Made by a program: the position numbers and the translations under genes
Notes under the pieces: model-generated
What the model saw: the letters and a program-made list of their open reading frames with translations, nothing else
Told to the model about the DNA's origin: nothing
Databases searched by the model: none
DNA from: Steromphala cineraria
Taxonomy: Eukaryota; Mollusca; Gastropoda; Trochida; Trochidae
Length of the DNA stretch: 64,000 nt
Direction of reading: 5' to 3'
NCBI GenBank assembly: GCA_916613615.1
Contig: OU744734.1
Location: 31,752,301 to 31,816,300 of the forward strand
Shown here: one piece after another, positions 1 through 14,990 of the stretch
Layout: each line of letters begins with the position of its first letter
Position numbering within the stretch: position 1 is the stretch's first letter

Positions 1-3000
1 GACACACAACAATCTCTCCCCTCTCTCCCCTTTTCATAAAAGCCTTATATAGAGACACACAACAATCTCTCCCCTCTCTCCCCTTTTCATACGAGCCTTA
101 TATAGAGACACACAACCTCTCCCCTCTCTCCTCTTTTCATAAGAGCCTTATATAGAGACACACAACAATCTCTCCCCTCTCTCCCCTCTCTTCCCTTTTC
201 ATAAGAGCCTTATATAGAGACACACAACAATCTTTCCCCCTCTCTCCCCTCTCTCCCCTCTCTCCCCTCTCTCCCCTTTTCATAAGAGCCTTATATAGAG
301 ACACACAACAATCTCTCCCCTCTCTCCCCTCTCTTCCCTTTTCATAAGAGCCGTATATAGAGACACACAATAATCTCTCCCCTCTCTCCTCTTTTCATAA
401 GAGCCTTATATAGAGACACACAACAATCTCTACCCTCTCTCCCCTGTCTTCCCTTTTCATAAGAGCCGTATATAGAGACACACAATAATCTCTCCCCTCT
501 CTCCCCTTTTCATAAGAGCCTTATATAGAGACACACAACAATCTCTCCCCTCTCTTCCGTTTTCATAAGAGCCTTTTATAAAGACACACAACAATCTCTC
601 CCCTCTCTCCCCTTTTCATAAAAGCCTTATATAGAGACACACAACAATCTCTCCCCTCTCTCCCCTTTTCATAAGAGCCTTATATAGAGACACACAACCT
701 CTCCCCTCTCTCCCCTTTTCATAAGAGCCTTATATAGAGACATACAACAATCTCTCCCCTCTCTCCCCTCTCTTCCCTTTTCATAAGAGCCGTATATAGA
801 GACACACAATAATCTCTCCCCTCTCTCCTCTTTTCATAAGAGCCTTATATAGAGACACACAACAATCTCTACCCTCTCTCCCCTCTCTCCCCTTTTCATA
901 AGAGCCTTATATAGAGAGACACAACAATCTCTCTCATCTCTCCCCTTTTCAAAATAGCCTTTATAGAGACACACAACAATCTCTCCCCCCTCTTCCCTTT
1001 TCATGAGAGCCTTATATAGAGACACACAACAATCTCTCCCCTCTCTCCCCTCTCTCCCCTTTTCATAAGAGCCGTATATAGAGACACACAACAATCTCTC
1101 CCCTCTCTCCCCTCTCTCCCCTTTTCATAAGAGCCTTATATAGAGACACACAACAATCTCTCCCCTCTCTCCCCTTTTCAAAATAGCCTTATATAGAGAC
1201 ACACAACAATCTCTCCCCTCTCTCCCCTTTTCATAAGAGCCTTATATAGAGACACACAACAATCTCTCCCCTCTCTCGCCTCTCTCCCCTTTTCATAAGA
1301 GCCGTATATAGAGACACACAACAATCTCTCCCCTCTCTCCCCTCTCTCCCCTTTTCATAAGAGCCTTATATGGAGACACACAACAATCTCTACCCTCTCT
1401 CCCCTTTTCATAAGAGCCTTATATAGAGACACACAACAATCTCTCCCCTCTCTCCCCTCTCCCCTTTTCATAAGAGCCTTATATAGAGACACACACCAAT
1501 CTCTCCCCTCTCTCCCCTTTTCATAAGAGCCTTATATAGAGACACACAACAATCTCTCCCCTCTCTCCCCTTTTCATAAGAGCCTTATATAGAGACACAC
1601 AACAATCTCTACCCTCTCTCCCCTTTTCATAAGAGCGTTATATAGAGACACACAACAATCTCTCCCCTCTCTCCCCTCTCCCCTTTTCATAAGAGCCTTA
1701 TATAGAGACACACAACAATCTCTACCCTCTCTCCCCTTTTCATAAGAGCCTTATATAGAGACACACAACAATCTCTCCCCTCTCTCCCCTCTCCCCTTTT
1801 CATAAGAGCCTTATATAGAGACACACACCAATCTCTCCCCTCTCTCCCCTTTTCATAAGAGCCTTATATAGAGACACACAACAATCTCTCCCCTCTCTCC
1901 CCTCTCTTCCCTTTTCATAAGAGCCGTATATAGAGACACACAATAATCTCTCCCCTCTCTCCTCTTTTCATAAGAGCCTTATATAGAGACACACAACAAT
2001 CTCTACCCTCTCTCCCCTGTCTTCCCTTTTCATAAGAGCCGTATATAGAGACACACAATAATCTCTCCCCTCTCTCCCCTTTTCATAAGAGCCTTATATA
2101 GAGACACACAACAATCTCTCCCCTCTCTCCCCTTTTCATAAGAGCGTTATATAGAGACACATAACAATCTCTCTCCTCTCTCCCCTTTTCAAAATAGCCT
2201 TTATAGAGACACACAACAATCTCTCCCCCCTCTTCCCTTTTCATGAGAGCCTTATATAGAGACACACAACAATCTCTCCCCTCTCTCCCCTCTCTCCCCT
2301 TTTCATAAGAGCCGTATATAGAGACACACAACAATCTCTCCCCTCTCTCCCCTCTCTCCCCTTTTCATAAGAGCCTTATATAGAGACACACAACAATCTC
2401 TCCCCTCTCTCCCCCTTTTTCAAAATAGCCTTATATAGAGACACACAACAATCTCTCCCCTCTCTCCCCTCTCTCCCCTTTTCATAAGAGCCGTATATAG
2501 AGACACACAACAATCTCTCCCCTCTCTCCCCTCTTTTCACTTTTCATAAGAGCCTTATATAGAGACACACAACAATCTCTCCCCTCTCTCCCCTTTTCAT
2601 AAGAGCCTTATATAGAGACACACAACAATCTCTCCCCTCTCTCCCCTTTTCATAAGAGCCTTATATAGAGACACACAACAATCTCTCCCCTCTCTCCCCT
2701 CTCTCCCCTTTTCATAAGAGCCGTATATAGAGACACACAACAATCTCTCCCCTCTCTCCCCTCTCTCCCCTTTTCATAAGAGCCTTATATAGAGACACAC
2801 AACAATCTCTCCCCTCTCTCCCCTCTCTCCCCTTTTCATAAGAGCCTTATATAGAGACACACAACAATCTCTCCCCTCTCTCCCCTTTTCAAAATAGCCT
2901 TATATAGAGACACACAACAATCTCTCCCCTCTCTCCCCTTTTCATAAGAGCGTTATATAGAGACACACAACAATCTCTTCCCTCTCTCCCCTCTCTCCCC

Positions 3001-6000
3001 TTTTCATAAGAGCCGTATATAGAGACACACAACAATCTCTCCCCTCTCTCGCCTCTCTCCCCTTTTCATAAGAGCCTTATATAGAGACACACAACAATCT
3101 CTACCCTCTCTCCCCTTTTCATAAGAGCCTTATATAGAGACACACAACAATCTCTACCCTCTCTCCCCTTTTCATAAGAGCCTTATATAGAGACACACAA
3201 TAATCTCTCCCCTCTCTCCCCTTTTCATAAGAGCCTTATATAGAGACACACAACAATCTCTCCCCTCTCTCCCCTTTTCATAAGAGCCTTATATAGAGAC
3301 ACACAATAATCTCTCCCCTCTCTCCCCTTTTCATAAGAGCCTTATATAGAGACACACACCAATCTCTCCCCTCTCTCCCCTTTTCATAAGAGCCTTATAT
3401 AGAGACACACAACAATCTCTCCCCTCTCTCCCCTCTCTTCCCTTTTCATAAGAGCCGTATATAGAGACACACAATAATCTCTCCCCTCTCTCCTCTTTTC
3501 ATAAGAGCCTTATATAGAGACACACAACAATCTCTACCCTCTCTCCCCTGTCTTCCCTTTTCATAAGAGCCGTATATAGAGACACACAATAATCTCTCCC
3601 CTCTCTCCCCTTTTCATAAGAGCCGTATATAGAGACACACAACAATCTCTCCCCTCTCTCCCCTTTTCATAAGAGCGTTATATAGAGACACACAACAATC
3701 TCTCTCCTCTCTCCCCTTTTCAAAATAGCCTTTATAGAGACACACAACAATCTCTCCCCCCTCTTCCCTTTTCATAAGAGCCTTATATAGAGACACACAA
3801 CAATCTCTCCCCTCTCTCCCCTCTCTCCCCTTTTCATAAGAGCCGTATATAGAGACACACAACAATCTCTCCCCTCTCTCCCCTCTCTCCCCTCTCTCCC
3901 CTTTTCATAAGAGCCTTATATAGAGACACACAACAATCTCTCCCCTCTCTCCCCTTTTCAAAATAGCCTTATATAGAGACACACAACAATCTCTCCCCTC
4001 TCTCCCCTCTCTCCCCTTTTCATAAGAGCCGTATATAGAGACACACAACAATCTCTCCCCTCTCTCGCCTCTCTCCCCTTTTCATAAGAGCCTTATATAG
4101 AGACACACAACAATCTCTACCCTCTCTCCCCTTTTCATAAGAGCCTTATATAGAGACACACAACAATCTCTCCCCTCTCTCCCCTCTCCCCTTTTCATAA
4201 GAGCCTTATATAGAGACACACACCAATCTCTCCCCTCTCTCCCCTTTTCATAAGAGCCTTATATAGAGACACACAACAATCTCTCCCCTCTCTCCCCTTT
4301 TCATAAGAGCCTTATATAGAGACACACAACAATCTCTACCCTCTCTCCCCTTTTCATAAGAGCCTTATATAGAGACACACAACAATCTCTCCCCTCTCTC
4401 CCCTCTCCCCTTTTCATAAGAGCCTTATATAGAGACACACACCAATCTCTCCCCTCTCTCCCCTTTTCATAAGAGCCTTATATAGAGACACACACCAATC
4501 TCTCCCCTCTCTCCCCTTTTCATAAGAGCCTTATATAGAGACACACAACAATCTCTCCCCTCTCTCCCCTTTTCATAAAAGCCTTATATAGAGACACACA
4601 ACAATCTCTCCCCTCTCTCCCCTTTTCATAAGAGCCTTATATAGAGACACACAACAATCTTTCCCCCTCTCTCCCCTCTCTCCCCTCTCTCCCCTTTTCA
4701 TAAGAGCCTTATATAGAGACACACAACAATCTCTCCCCTCTCTCCCCTCTCTTCCCTTTTCATAAGAGCCGTATATAGAGACACACAATAATCTCTCCCC
4801 TCTCTCCTCTTTTCATAAGAGCCTTATATAGAGACACACAACAATCTCTACCCTCTCTCCCCTGTCTTCCCTTTTCATAAGAGCCGTATATAGAGACACA
4901 CAATAATCTCTCCCCTGTCTTCCCTTTTCATAAGAGCCTTATATAGAGACACACAACAATCTCTCCCCTCTCTTCCGTTTTCATAAGAGCCTTATATAAA
5001 GACACACAACAATCTCTCCCCTCTCTCCCCTTTTCATAAAAGCCTTATATAGAGACACACAACAATCTCTCCCCTCTCTCCCCTTTTCATAAGAGCCTAA
5101 TATAGAGACACACAACCTCTCCCCTCTCTCCCCTTTTCATAAGAGCCTTATATAGAGACATACAACAATCTCTCCCCTCTCTCCCCTCTCTTCCCTTTTC
5201 ATAAGAGCCGTATATAGAGATACACAATAATCTCTCCCCTCTCTCCTCTTTTCATAAGAGCCTTATATAGAGACACACAACAATCTCTACCCTCTCTCCC
5301 CTCTCTCCCCTTTTCATAAGAGCCTTATATAGAGAGACACAACAATCTCTCTCATCTCTCCCCTTTTCAAAATAGCCTTTATAGAGACACACAACAATCT
5401 CTCCCCCCTCTTCCCTTTTCATGAGAGCCTTATATAGAGACACACAACAATCTCTCCCCTCTCTCCCCTCTCTCCCCTTTTCATAAGAGCCGTATATAGA
5501 GACACACAACAATCTCTCCCCTCTCTCCCCTCTCTCCCCTTTTCATAAGAGCCTTATATAGAGACACACAACAATCTCTCCCCTCTCTCCCCTTTTCAAA
5601 ATAGCCTTATATAGAGACACACAACAATCTCTCCCCTCTCTCCCCTTTTCATAAGAGCCTTTTATAGAGACACACAACAATCTCTCCCCTCTCTCCCCTC
5701 TCTCCCCTTTTTATAAGAGCCGTATATAGAGACACACAACAATCTCTCCCCTCTCTCCCCTCTCTCCCCTTTTCATAAGAGCCTTATATGGAGACACACA
5801 ACAATCTCTACCCTCTCTCCCCTTTTCATAAGAGCCTTATATAGAGACACACAACAATCTCTCCCCTCTCTCCCCTCTCCCCTTTTCATAAGAGCCTTAT
5901 ATAGAGACACACACCAATCTCTCCCCTCTCTCCCCTTTTCATAAGAGCCTTATATAGAGACACACAACAATCTCTCCCCTCTCTCCCCTTTTCATAAGAG

Positions 6001-9000
6001 CCTTATATAGAGACACACAACAATCTCTACCCTCTCTCCCCTTTTCATAAGAGCCTTATATAGAGACACACAACAATCTCTCCCCTCTCTCCCCTCTCCC
6101 CTTTTTCATAAGAGCCTTATATAGAGACACACACCAATCTCTCCCCTCTCTCCCCTTTTCATAAGAGCCTTATATAGAGACACACACCAATCTCTCCCCT
6201 CTCTCCCCTTTTCATAAGAGCCTTATATAGAGACACACAACAATCTCTCCCCTCTCTTCCCTTTTCATAAGAGCCTTATATAGAGACACACAACAATCTC
6301 TCCCCTCTCTCCCCTTTTCATAAAAGCCTTATATAGAGACACACACCAATCTCTCCCCTCTCTCCCCTTTTCATAAGAGCCTTATATAGAGACACACAAC
6401 CTCTCCCCTCTCTCCTCTTTTCATAAGAGCCTTATATAGAGACACACAACAATCTTTCCCCCTCTCTCCCCTCTCTCCCCTCTCTCCCCTTTTCATAAGA
6501 GCCTTATATAGAGACACACAACAATCTCTCCCCTCTCTCCCCTCTCTTCCCTTTTCATAAGAGCCGTATATAGAGACACACAATAATCTCTCCCCTCTCT
6601 CCTCTTTTCATAAGAGCCTTATATAGAGACACACAACAATCTCTACCCTCTCTCCCCTGTCTTCCCTTTTCATAAGAGCCGTATATAGAGACACACAATA
6701 ATCTCTCCCCTCTCTCCCCTTTTCATAAGAGCCTTATATAGAGACACACAACAATCTCTCCCCTCTCTCCCCTTTTCATAAGAGCCTTATATAGAGACAC
6801 ACAACAATCTCTCCCCACTCTTCCCTTTTCATAAGAGCCTTATATAGAGACACACAACAATCTCTCCCCTCTCTCCCCTTTTCATAAGAGCCTTATATAG
6901 GGACACACAACAATCTCTCCCCTCTCTCCCCTTTTCATAACAGCCTTATATAGAGACACACAACCTCTTCCCTCTCTCATCTTTTCATAAGAGCCTTATA
7001 TAGAGACACACAACAATCTCTCCCCTCTCTCCCCTTTTCATAAGAGCCTTATATAGAGACACACAACAATCTCTACCCTCTCTCCCCTTTTCATAAGAGC
7101 CTTATATAGAGACACACAACAATCTCTCCCCTCTCTCCCCTCTCCCCTTTTCATAAGAGCCTTATATAGAGACACACACCAATCTCTCCCCTCTCTCCCC
7201 TTTTCATAAGAGCCTTATATAGAGACACACACCAATCTCTCCCCTCTCTCCCCTTTTCATAAGAGCCTTATATAGAGACACACAACAATCTCTCCCCTCT
7301 CTTCCCTTTTCATAAGAGCCTTATATAGAGACACACAACAATCTATCCCCTCTCTCCCCTTTTCATAAAAGCCTTATATAGAGACACACACCAATCTCTC
7401 CCCTCTCTCCCCTTTTCATAAGAGCTTTATATAGAGACACACAACCTCTCCCCTCTCTCCTCTTTTCATAAGAGCCTTATATAGAGACACACAACAATCT
7501 TTCCCCCTCTCTCCCCTCTCTCCCCTCTCTCCCCTTTTCATAAGAGCCTTATATAGAGACACACAACAATCTCTCCCCTCTCTCCCCTCTCTTCCCTTTT
7601 CATAAGAGCCGTATATAGAGACACACAACAATCTCTCCCCTCTCTCCCCTTTTCATAAGAGCCTTATATAGAGACACACAACAATCTCTACCCTCTCTCC
7701 CCTGTCTTCCCTTTTCATAAGAGCCGTATATAGAGACACACAATAATCTCTCCCCTCTCTCCCCTTTTCATAAGAGCCTTATATAGAGACACACAACAAT
7801 CTCTCCCCTCTCTCCCCTTTTCATAAGAGCCTTATATAGAGACACACAACAATCTCTCCCCACTCTTCCCTTTTCATAAGAGCCTTATATAGAGACACAC
7901 AACAATCTCTCCCCTCTCTCCCCTTTTCATAAGAGCCTTATATAGGGACACACAACAATCTCTCCCCTCTCTCCCCTTTTCATAACAGCCTTATATAGAG
8001 ACACACAACCTCTTCCCTCTCTCATCTTTTCATAAGAGCCTTATATAGAGACACACAACAATCTTTCCCCCTCTCTCCCCTCTCTCCCCTTTTCATAAGA
8101 GCCTTATATAGAGACACACAACAATCTCTCCCCTCTCTCCCCTCTCTTCCCTTTTCATAAGAGCCGTATATAGAGACACACAACATTCTCTCCCCTCTCT
8201 CCCCTTTTCATAAGAGCCTTATATATAGACACACAACATTCTCTCCCCTCTCTCCCCTCTCTCCCCTTTTCATAAGAGCCTTATATATAGACACACAACA
8301 TTCTCTCCCCTCTCTCCCCTTTTCATAAGAGCCTTATATAGAGACATACAACATTCTCTCCCCTCTCTCCCCTGTTCATAAGAGCCTTGTATAGAGACAC
8401 ACAACAATCTCTCCCCTCTCTCCCCTCTCACCTTTTCATAAGAGCCTTATATAGAGACACACACCAATCTCTCCCCTCTCTCCCCTTTTCATAAGAGCCT
8501 TATATAGAGACACACACCAATCTCTCCCCTCTCTCCCCTTTTCATAAGAGCCTTATATAGAGACACACATCAATCTCTCCCCGCTCTCCCCTCTCCCCTT
8601 TTCATAAGAGCCTTATATAGAGACACACACCAATCTCTCCCCTCTCTCCCCTTTTCATAAGAGCCTTATATAGAGACACACACCAATCTCTCCCCTCTCT
8701 CCCCTTTTCATAAGAGCCTTATATAGAGACACACAACAATCTCTCCCCTCTCTTCCCTTTTCATAAGAGCCTTATATAGAGACACACAACAATCTCTCCC
8801 CTCTCTCCCCTTTTCATAAAAGCCTTATATAGAGACACACACCAATCTCTCCCCTCTCTCCCCTTTTCATAAGAGCCTTATATAGAGACACACAACCTCT
8901 CCCCTCTCTCCTCTTTTCATAAGAGCCTTATATAGAGACACACAACAATCTTTCCCCCTCTCTCCCCTCTCTCCCCTCTCTCCCCTCTCCCCTTTTCATA

Positions 9001-12000
9001 AGAGCCTTATATAGAGACACACAACAATCTCTCCCCTCTCTCCCCTGTCTTCCCTTTTCATAAGAGCCGTATATAGAGACACACAATAATCTCTCCCCTC
9101 TCTCCCCTTTTCATAAGAGCCTTATATAGAGACACACAACAATCTCTCCCCTCTCTCCCCTTTTCATAAGAGCCTTATATAGAGACACACAACAATCTCT
9201 CCCCACTCTTCAATTTTCATAAGAGCCTTATATAGAGACACACAACAATCTCTCCCCTCTCTCCCCTTTTCATAAGAGCCTTATATAGGGACACACAACA
9301 ATCTCTCCCCTCTCTCCCCTTTTCATAACAGCCTTATATAGAGACACACAACCTCTTCCCTCTCTCCTCTTTTCATAAGAGCCTTATATAGAGACACACA
9401 ACAATCTTTCCCCCTCTCTCCCCTCTCTCCCCTCTCTCCCCTTTTCATAAGAGCCTTATATAGAGACACACAACAATCTCTCCCCTCTCTCCCCTCTCTT
9501 CCCTTTTCATAAGAGCCGTATATAGAGACACACACTAATCTCTCCCCTCTCTCCCCTTTTCATAAGAGCCTTATATATAGACACACAACATTCTCTCCCC
9601 TCTCTCCCCTTTTCATAAGAGCCTTATATAGAGACATACAACAATCTCTCCCCTCTCTCCCCTGTTCATAAGAGCCTTGTATAGAGACACACAACAATCT
9701 CTACCCTCTCTCCCCTTTTCATAAGAGCCTTATATAGAGACACACAACAATCTCTCCCCTCTCTCCCCTCTCTCCCCTCTCTCCCCTTTTCATAAGAGCC
9801 TTATATAGAGACACACAACAATCTCTACCCTCTCTCCCCTCTCTTCCCTTTTCATAAGAGCCGTATATAGAGACACACAATAATCTCTCCCCTCTCTCCC
9901 CTTTTCATAAGAGCATTATATAGAGACACACAACCTCTCCCCTCTCTCCTCTTTTCATAAGAGCCTTATATAGAGACACACAACAACCTTTCCCCCTCTC
10001 CCCCCTCTCTCCCCTTTTCATAAGAGCCGTATATAGAGACACACAACAATCTCTCCCCTCTCTCCCCTTTTCATAAGAGCCGTATATAGAGACACACACT
10101 AATCTTTCCCCTCTCTCCCCTTTTCATAAGAGCCTTATATAGAGACACACAACAATCTCTCCCCTCTCTCCCCTTTTCATAAGAGTCTTATATACAGACA
10201 CACAACAATCTCTCCCCTCTCTCCCCTTTTCATAAGAGCCTTATATAGAGACACACAACCTCTCCCCTCTCTCCTCTTTTCATAAGAGCCTTATATAGAG
10301 ACACACAACAATCTCTCCCCTCTCTCCCCTCTCTTCCCTTTTCATAAGAGCCGTATATAGAGACACACACTAATCTCTCCCCTCTCTCCCCTTTTCATAA
10401 GAGCCTTATATAGAGACACACAACAATCTCTCCCCTCTCTCCCCTTTTCATAAGAGTCTTATATACAGACACACAACAATCTCTCCCCTCTCTCCCCTTT
10501 TCATAAGAGCCTTATATAGAGACACACAACCTCTCCCCTCTCTCCTCTTTTCATAAGAGCCTTATATAGAGACACACAACAATCTCTCCCCTCTCTCCCC
10601 TCTCTTCCCTTTTCATAAGAGCCGTATATAGAGACACACACTAATCTCTCCCCTCTCTCCCCTTTTCATAAGAGCCTTATATAGAGACACACAACAATCT
10701 CTCCCCTCTCTCCCCTTTTCATAAGAGTCTTATATACAGACACACAACAATCTCTCCCCTCTCTCCCCTTTTCATAAGAGCCTTATATAGAGACACACAA
10801 CCTCTCCCCTCTCTCCTCTTTTCATAAGAGCCTTATATAGAGACACACAACAATCTTTCCCCCTCTCTCCCCTTTTCATAAGAGCCTAATATAGAGACAC
10901 ACAATCTCTCCCCTCTCTCCCCTCTTTTTCCTTTTCATAAGAGCCTTATATAGAGACACACAACAATCTCTCCCCTCTCTCCCCTTTTCATAAGAGCCTT
11001 ATATAGAGACACACACCAATCTCTCCCCTCTCTCCCCTTTTCATAAGAGCCTTATATAGAGACACACACCAATCTCTCCCCTCTCTCCCCTTTTCATAAG
11101 AGCCTTATATAGAGACACACAACAATCTCTCCCCTCTCTTCCCTTTTCATAAGGGCCTTATAAAGAGACACACAACAATCTCTCCCCTCTCTCCCCTTTT
11201 CATAAAAGCCTTATATAGAGACACACACCAATCTCTCCCCTCTCTCCCCTTTTCATAAGAGCCTTATATAGAGACACACAACCTCTCCCCTCTCTCCTCT
11301 TTTCATAAGAGCCTTATATAGAGACACACAACAATCTTTCCCCCTCTCTCCCCTCTCTCCCCTCTCTCCCCTTTTCATAAGAGCCTTATATAGAGACACA
11401 CAACAATCTCTCCCCTCTCTCCCCTCTCTCCCCTTTTCATAAGAGCCTTATATAGAGACACACAACAATCTCTCCCCTCTCTTCCCTTTTCATAAGAGCC
11501 TTATATAGAGACACACAACAATCTCTCCCCTCTCTCCCCTTTTCATAAAAGCCTTATATAGAGACACACACCAATCTCTCCCCTCTCTCCCCTTTTCATA
11601 AGAGCCTTATATAGAGACACACAACCTCTCCCCTCTCTCCTCTTTTCATAAGAGCCTTATATAGAGACACACAACAATCTTTCCCCCTCTCTCCCCTCTC
11701 TCCCCTCTCTCCCCTTTTCATAAGAGCCTTATATAGAGACACACAATAATCTCTCCCCTCTCTCCTCTTTTCATAAGAGCCTTATATAGAGACACACAAC
11801 AATCTCTACCCTCTCTCCCCTGTCTTCCCTTTTCATAAGAGCCGTATATAGAGACACACAATAATCTCTCCCCTCTCTCCCCTTTTCATAAAAGAGCCTT
11901 ATATAGAGACACACAACAATCTCTCCCCTCTCTCCCCTTTTCATAAGAGCCTTATATAGAGACACACAACAATCTCTCCCCACTCTTCCCTTTTCATAAG

Positions 12001-14941
12001 AGCCTTATATAGAGACACACAACAATCTCTCCCCTATCTCCCCTTTTCATAAGAGCCTTATATAGGGACACACAACAATCTCTCCCCTCTCTCCCCTTTT
12101 CATAACAGCCTTATATAGAGACACACAACCTCTTCCCTCTCTCATCTTTTCATAAGAGCCTTATATAGAAACACACAGCAATCTTTCCCCCTCTCTCCCC
12201 TCTCTCCCCTCTCTCCCCTTTTCATAAGAGCCTTATATAGAGACACACAACAATCTCTCCCCTCTCTCCCCTCTCTTCCCTTTTCATAAGAGCCGTATAT
12301 AGAGACACACAACATTCTCTCCCCTCTCTCCCCTTTTCATAAGAGCCTTATATATAGACACACAACATTCTCTCCCCTCTCTCCCCTCTCTCCCCTTTTC
12401 ATAAGAGCCTTATATATAGACACACAACATTCTCTCCCCTCTCTCCCCTTTTCATAAGAGCCTTATATAGAGACATACAACAATCTCTCCCCTCTCTCCC
12501 CTGTTCATAAGAGCCTTGTATAGAGACACACAACAATCTCTCCCCTCTCTCCCCTCTCCCCTTTTCATAAGAGCCTTATATAGAGACACACACCAATCTC
12601 TCCCCTCTCTCCCCTTTTCATAAGAGCCTTATATAGAGACACACACCAATCTCTCCCCTCTCTCCCCTTTTCATAAGAGCCTTACATAGAGACACACAAC
12701 AATCTCTCCCCGCTCTCCCCTCTCCCCTTTTCATAAGAGCCTTATATAGAGACACACACCAATCTCTCCCCTCTCTCCCCTTTTCATAAGAGCCTTATAT
12801 AGAGACACACACCAATCTCTCCCCTCTCTCCCCTTTTCATAAGAGCCTTATATAGAGACACACACCAATCTCTCCCCTCTCTCCCCTTTTCATAAGAGCC
12901 TTATATAGAGACACACAACAATCTCTCCCCTCTCTCCCCTTTTCATAAGAGCCTTATATAGAGACACACAACAATCTCTCCCCACTCTTCCCTTTTCATA
13001 AGAGCCTTATATAGAGACACACAACAATCTCTCCCCTCTCTCCCCTTTTCATAACAGCCTTATATAGAGACACACAACCTCTTCCCTCTCTCATCTTTTC
13101 ATAAGAGCCTTATATAGAAACACACAACAATCTTTCCCCCTCTCTCCCCTCTCTCCCCTCTCTCCCCTTTTCATAAGAGCCTTATATACAGACACACAAC
13201 AATCTCTCCCCTCTCTCCCCTCTCTTCCCTTTTCATAAGAGCCGTTTATAGAGACACACAACATTCTCTCCCCTCTCTCCCCTTTTCATAAGAGCCTTAT
13301 ATATAGACACACAACATTCTCTCCCCTCTCTCCCCTCTCTCCCCTTTTCATAAGAGCCTTATATATAGACACACAACATTCTCTCCCCTCTGTCCCCTTT
13401 TCATAAGAGCCTTATATAGAGACATACAACAATCTCTCCCCTCTCTCCCCTGTTCATAAGAGCCTTGTATAGAGACACACAACAATCTCTCCCCTCTCTC
13501 CCCTCTCCCCTTTTCATAAGAGCCTTATATAGAGACACACACCAATCTCTCCCCTCTCTCCCCTTTTCATAAGAGCCTTATATAGAGACACACACCAATC
13601 TCTCCCCTCTCTCCCCTTTTCATAAGAGCCTTATATAGAGACACACAACAATCTCTCCCCGCTCTCCCCTCTCCCCTTTTCATAAGAGCCTTATATAGAG
13701 ACACACACCAATCTCTCCCCTCTCTCCCCTTTTCATAAGAGCCTTATATAGAGACACACACCAATCTCTCCCCTCTCTCCCCTTTTCATAAGAGCCTTAT
13801 ATAGAGACACACAACAATCTCTCCCCTCTCTTCCCTTTTCATAAGAGCCTTATATAGAGACACACAACAATCTCTCCCCTCTCTCCCCTTTTCATAAAAG
13901 CCTTATATAGAGACACACACCAATCTCTCCCCTCTCTCCCCTTTTCATAAGAGCCTTATATAGAGACACACAACCTCTCCCCTCTCTCCTCTTTTCATAA
14001 GAGCCTTATATAGAGACACACAACAATCTTTCCCCCTCTCTCCCCTCTCTCCCCTCTCTCCCCTTTTCATAAGAGCCTTATATAGAGACACACAACAATC
14101 TCTCCCCTCTCTCCCCTCTATTCCCTTTTCATAAGAGCCGTATATAGAGACACACAATAATCTCTCCCCTCTCTCCTCTTTTCATAAGAGCCTTATATAG
14201 AGACACACAACAATCTCTACCCTCTCTCCCCTGTCTTCCCTTTTCATAAGAGCCGTATATAGAGACACACAATAATCTCTCCCCTCTCTCCCCTTTTCAT
14301 AAGAGCCTTATATAGAGACACACAACAATCTCTCCCCTCTCTCCCCTTTTCATAAGAGCCTTATATAGAGACACACAACAATCTCTCCCCACTCTTCCCT
14401 TTTCATAAGAGCCTTATATAGAGACACACAACAATCTCTCCCCTCTCTCCCCTTTTCATAAGAGCCTTATATAGGGACACACAACAATCTCTCCCCTCTC
14501 TCCCCTTTTCATAACAGCCTTATATAGAGACACACAACCTCTTCCCTCTCTCCTCTTTTCATAAGAGCCTTATATAGAGACACACAACAATCTTTCCCCC
14601 TCTCTCCCCTCTCTCCCCTCTCTCCCCTTTTCATAAGAGCCTTATATAGAGACACACAACAATCTCTCCCCTCTCTCCCCTCTCTTCCCTTTTCATAAGA
14701 GCCGTATATAGAGACACACACTAATCTCTCCCCTCTCTCCCCTTTTCATAAGAGCCTTATATATAGACACACAACATTCTCTCCCCTCTCTCCCCTTTTC
14801 ATAAGAGCCTTATATAGAGACATACAACAATCTCTCCCCTCTCTCCCCTGTTCATAAGAGCCTTGTATAGAGACACACAACAATCTCTACCCTCTCTCCC
14901 CTTTTCATAAGAGCCTTATATAGAGACACACAACAATCTCT

Positions 14942-14990
14942 CCCCTCTCTCCCCTCTCTCCCCTCTCTCCCCTCTCTCCCCTCTCTCCCC
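14942..14990 (-). other. Expanded 9-bp subrepeat: G-quadruplex/i-motif-capable tract
   Basis: Six CCCC runs occur exactly every 9 bp, separated by TCTCT, so the minus strand has six GGGG runs with 5-nt AGAGA loops. Four runs are enough for the classical G-quadruplex pattern, and the plus strand could form an i-motif. Comparable tracts with five runs occur near 16,160-16,203 and 41,175-41,220, and four-run tracts are frequent elsewhere in the array. The pure purine/pyrimidine asymmetry also suits intramolecular triplex (H-DNA). Folding is predicted from sequence only. Confidence 0.6.
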
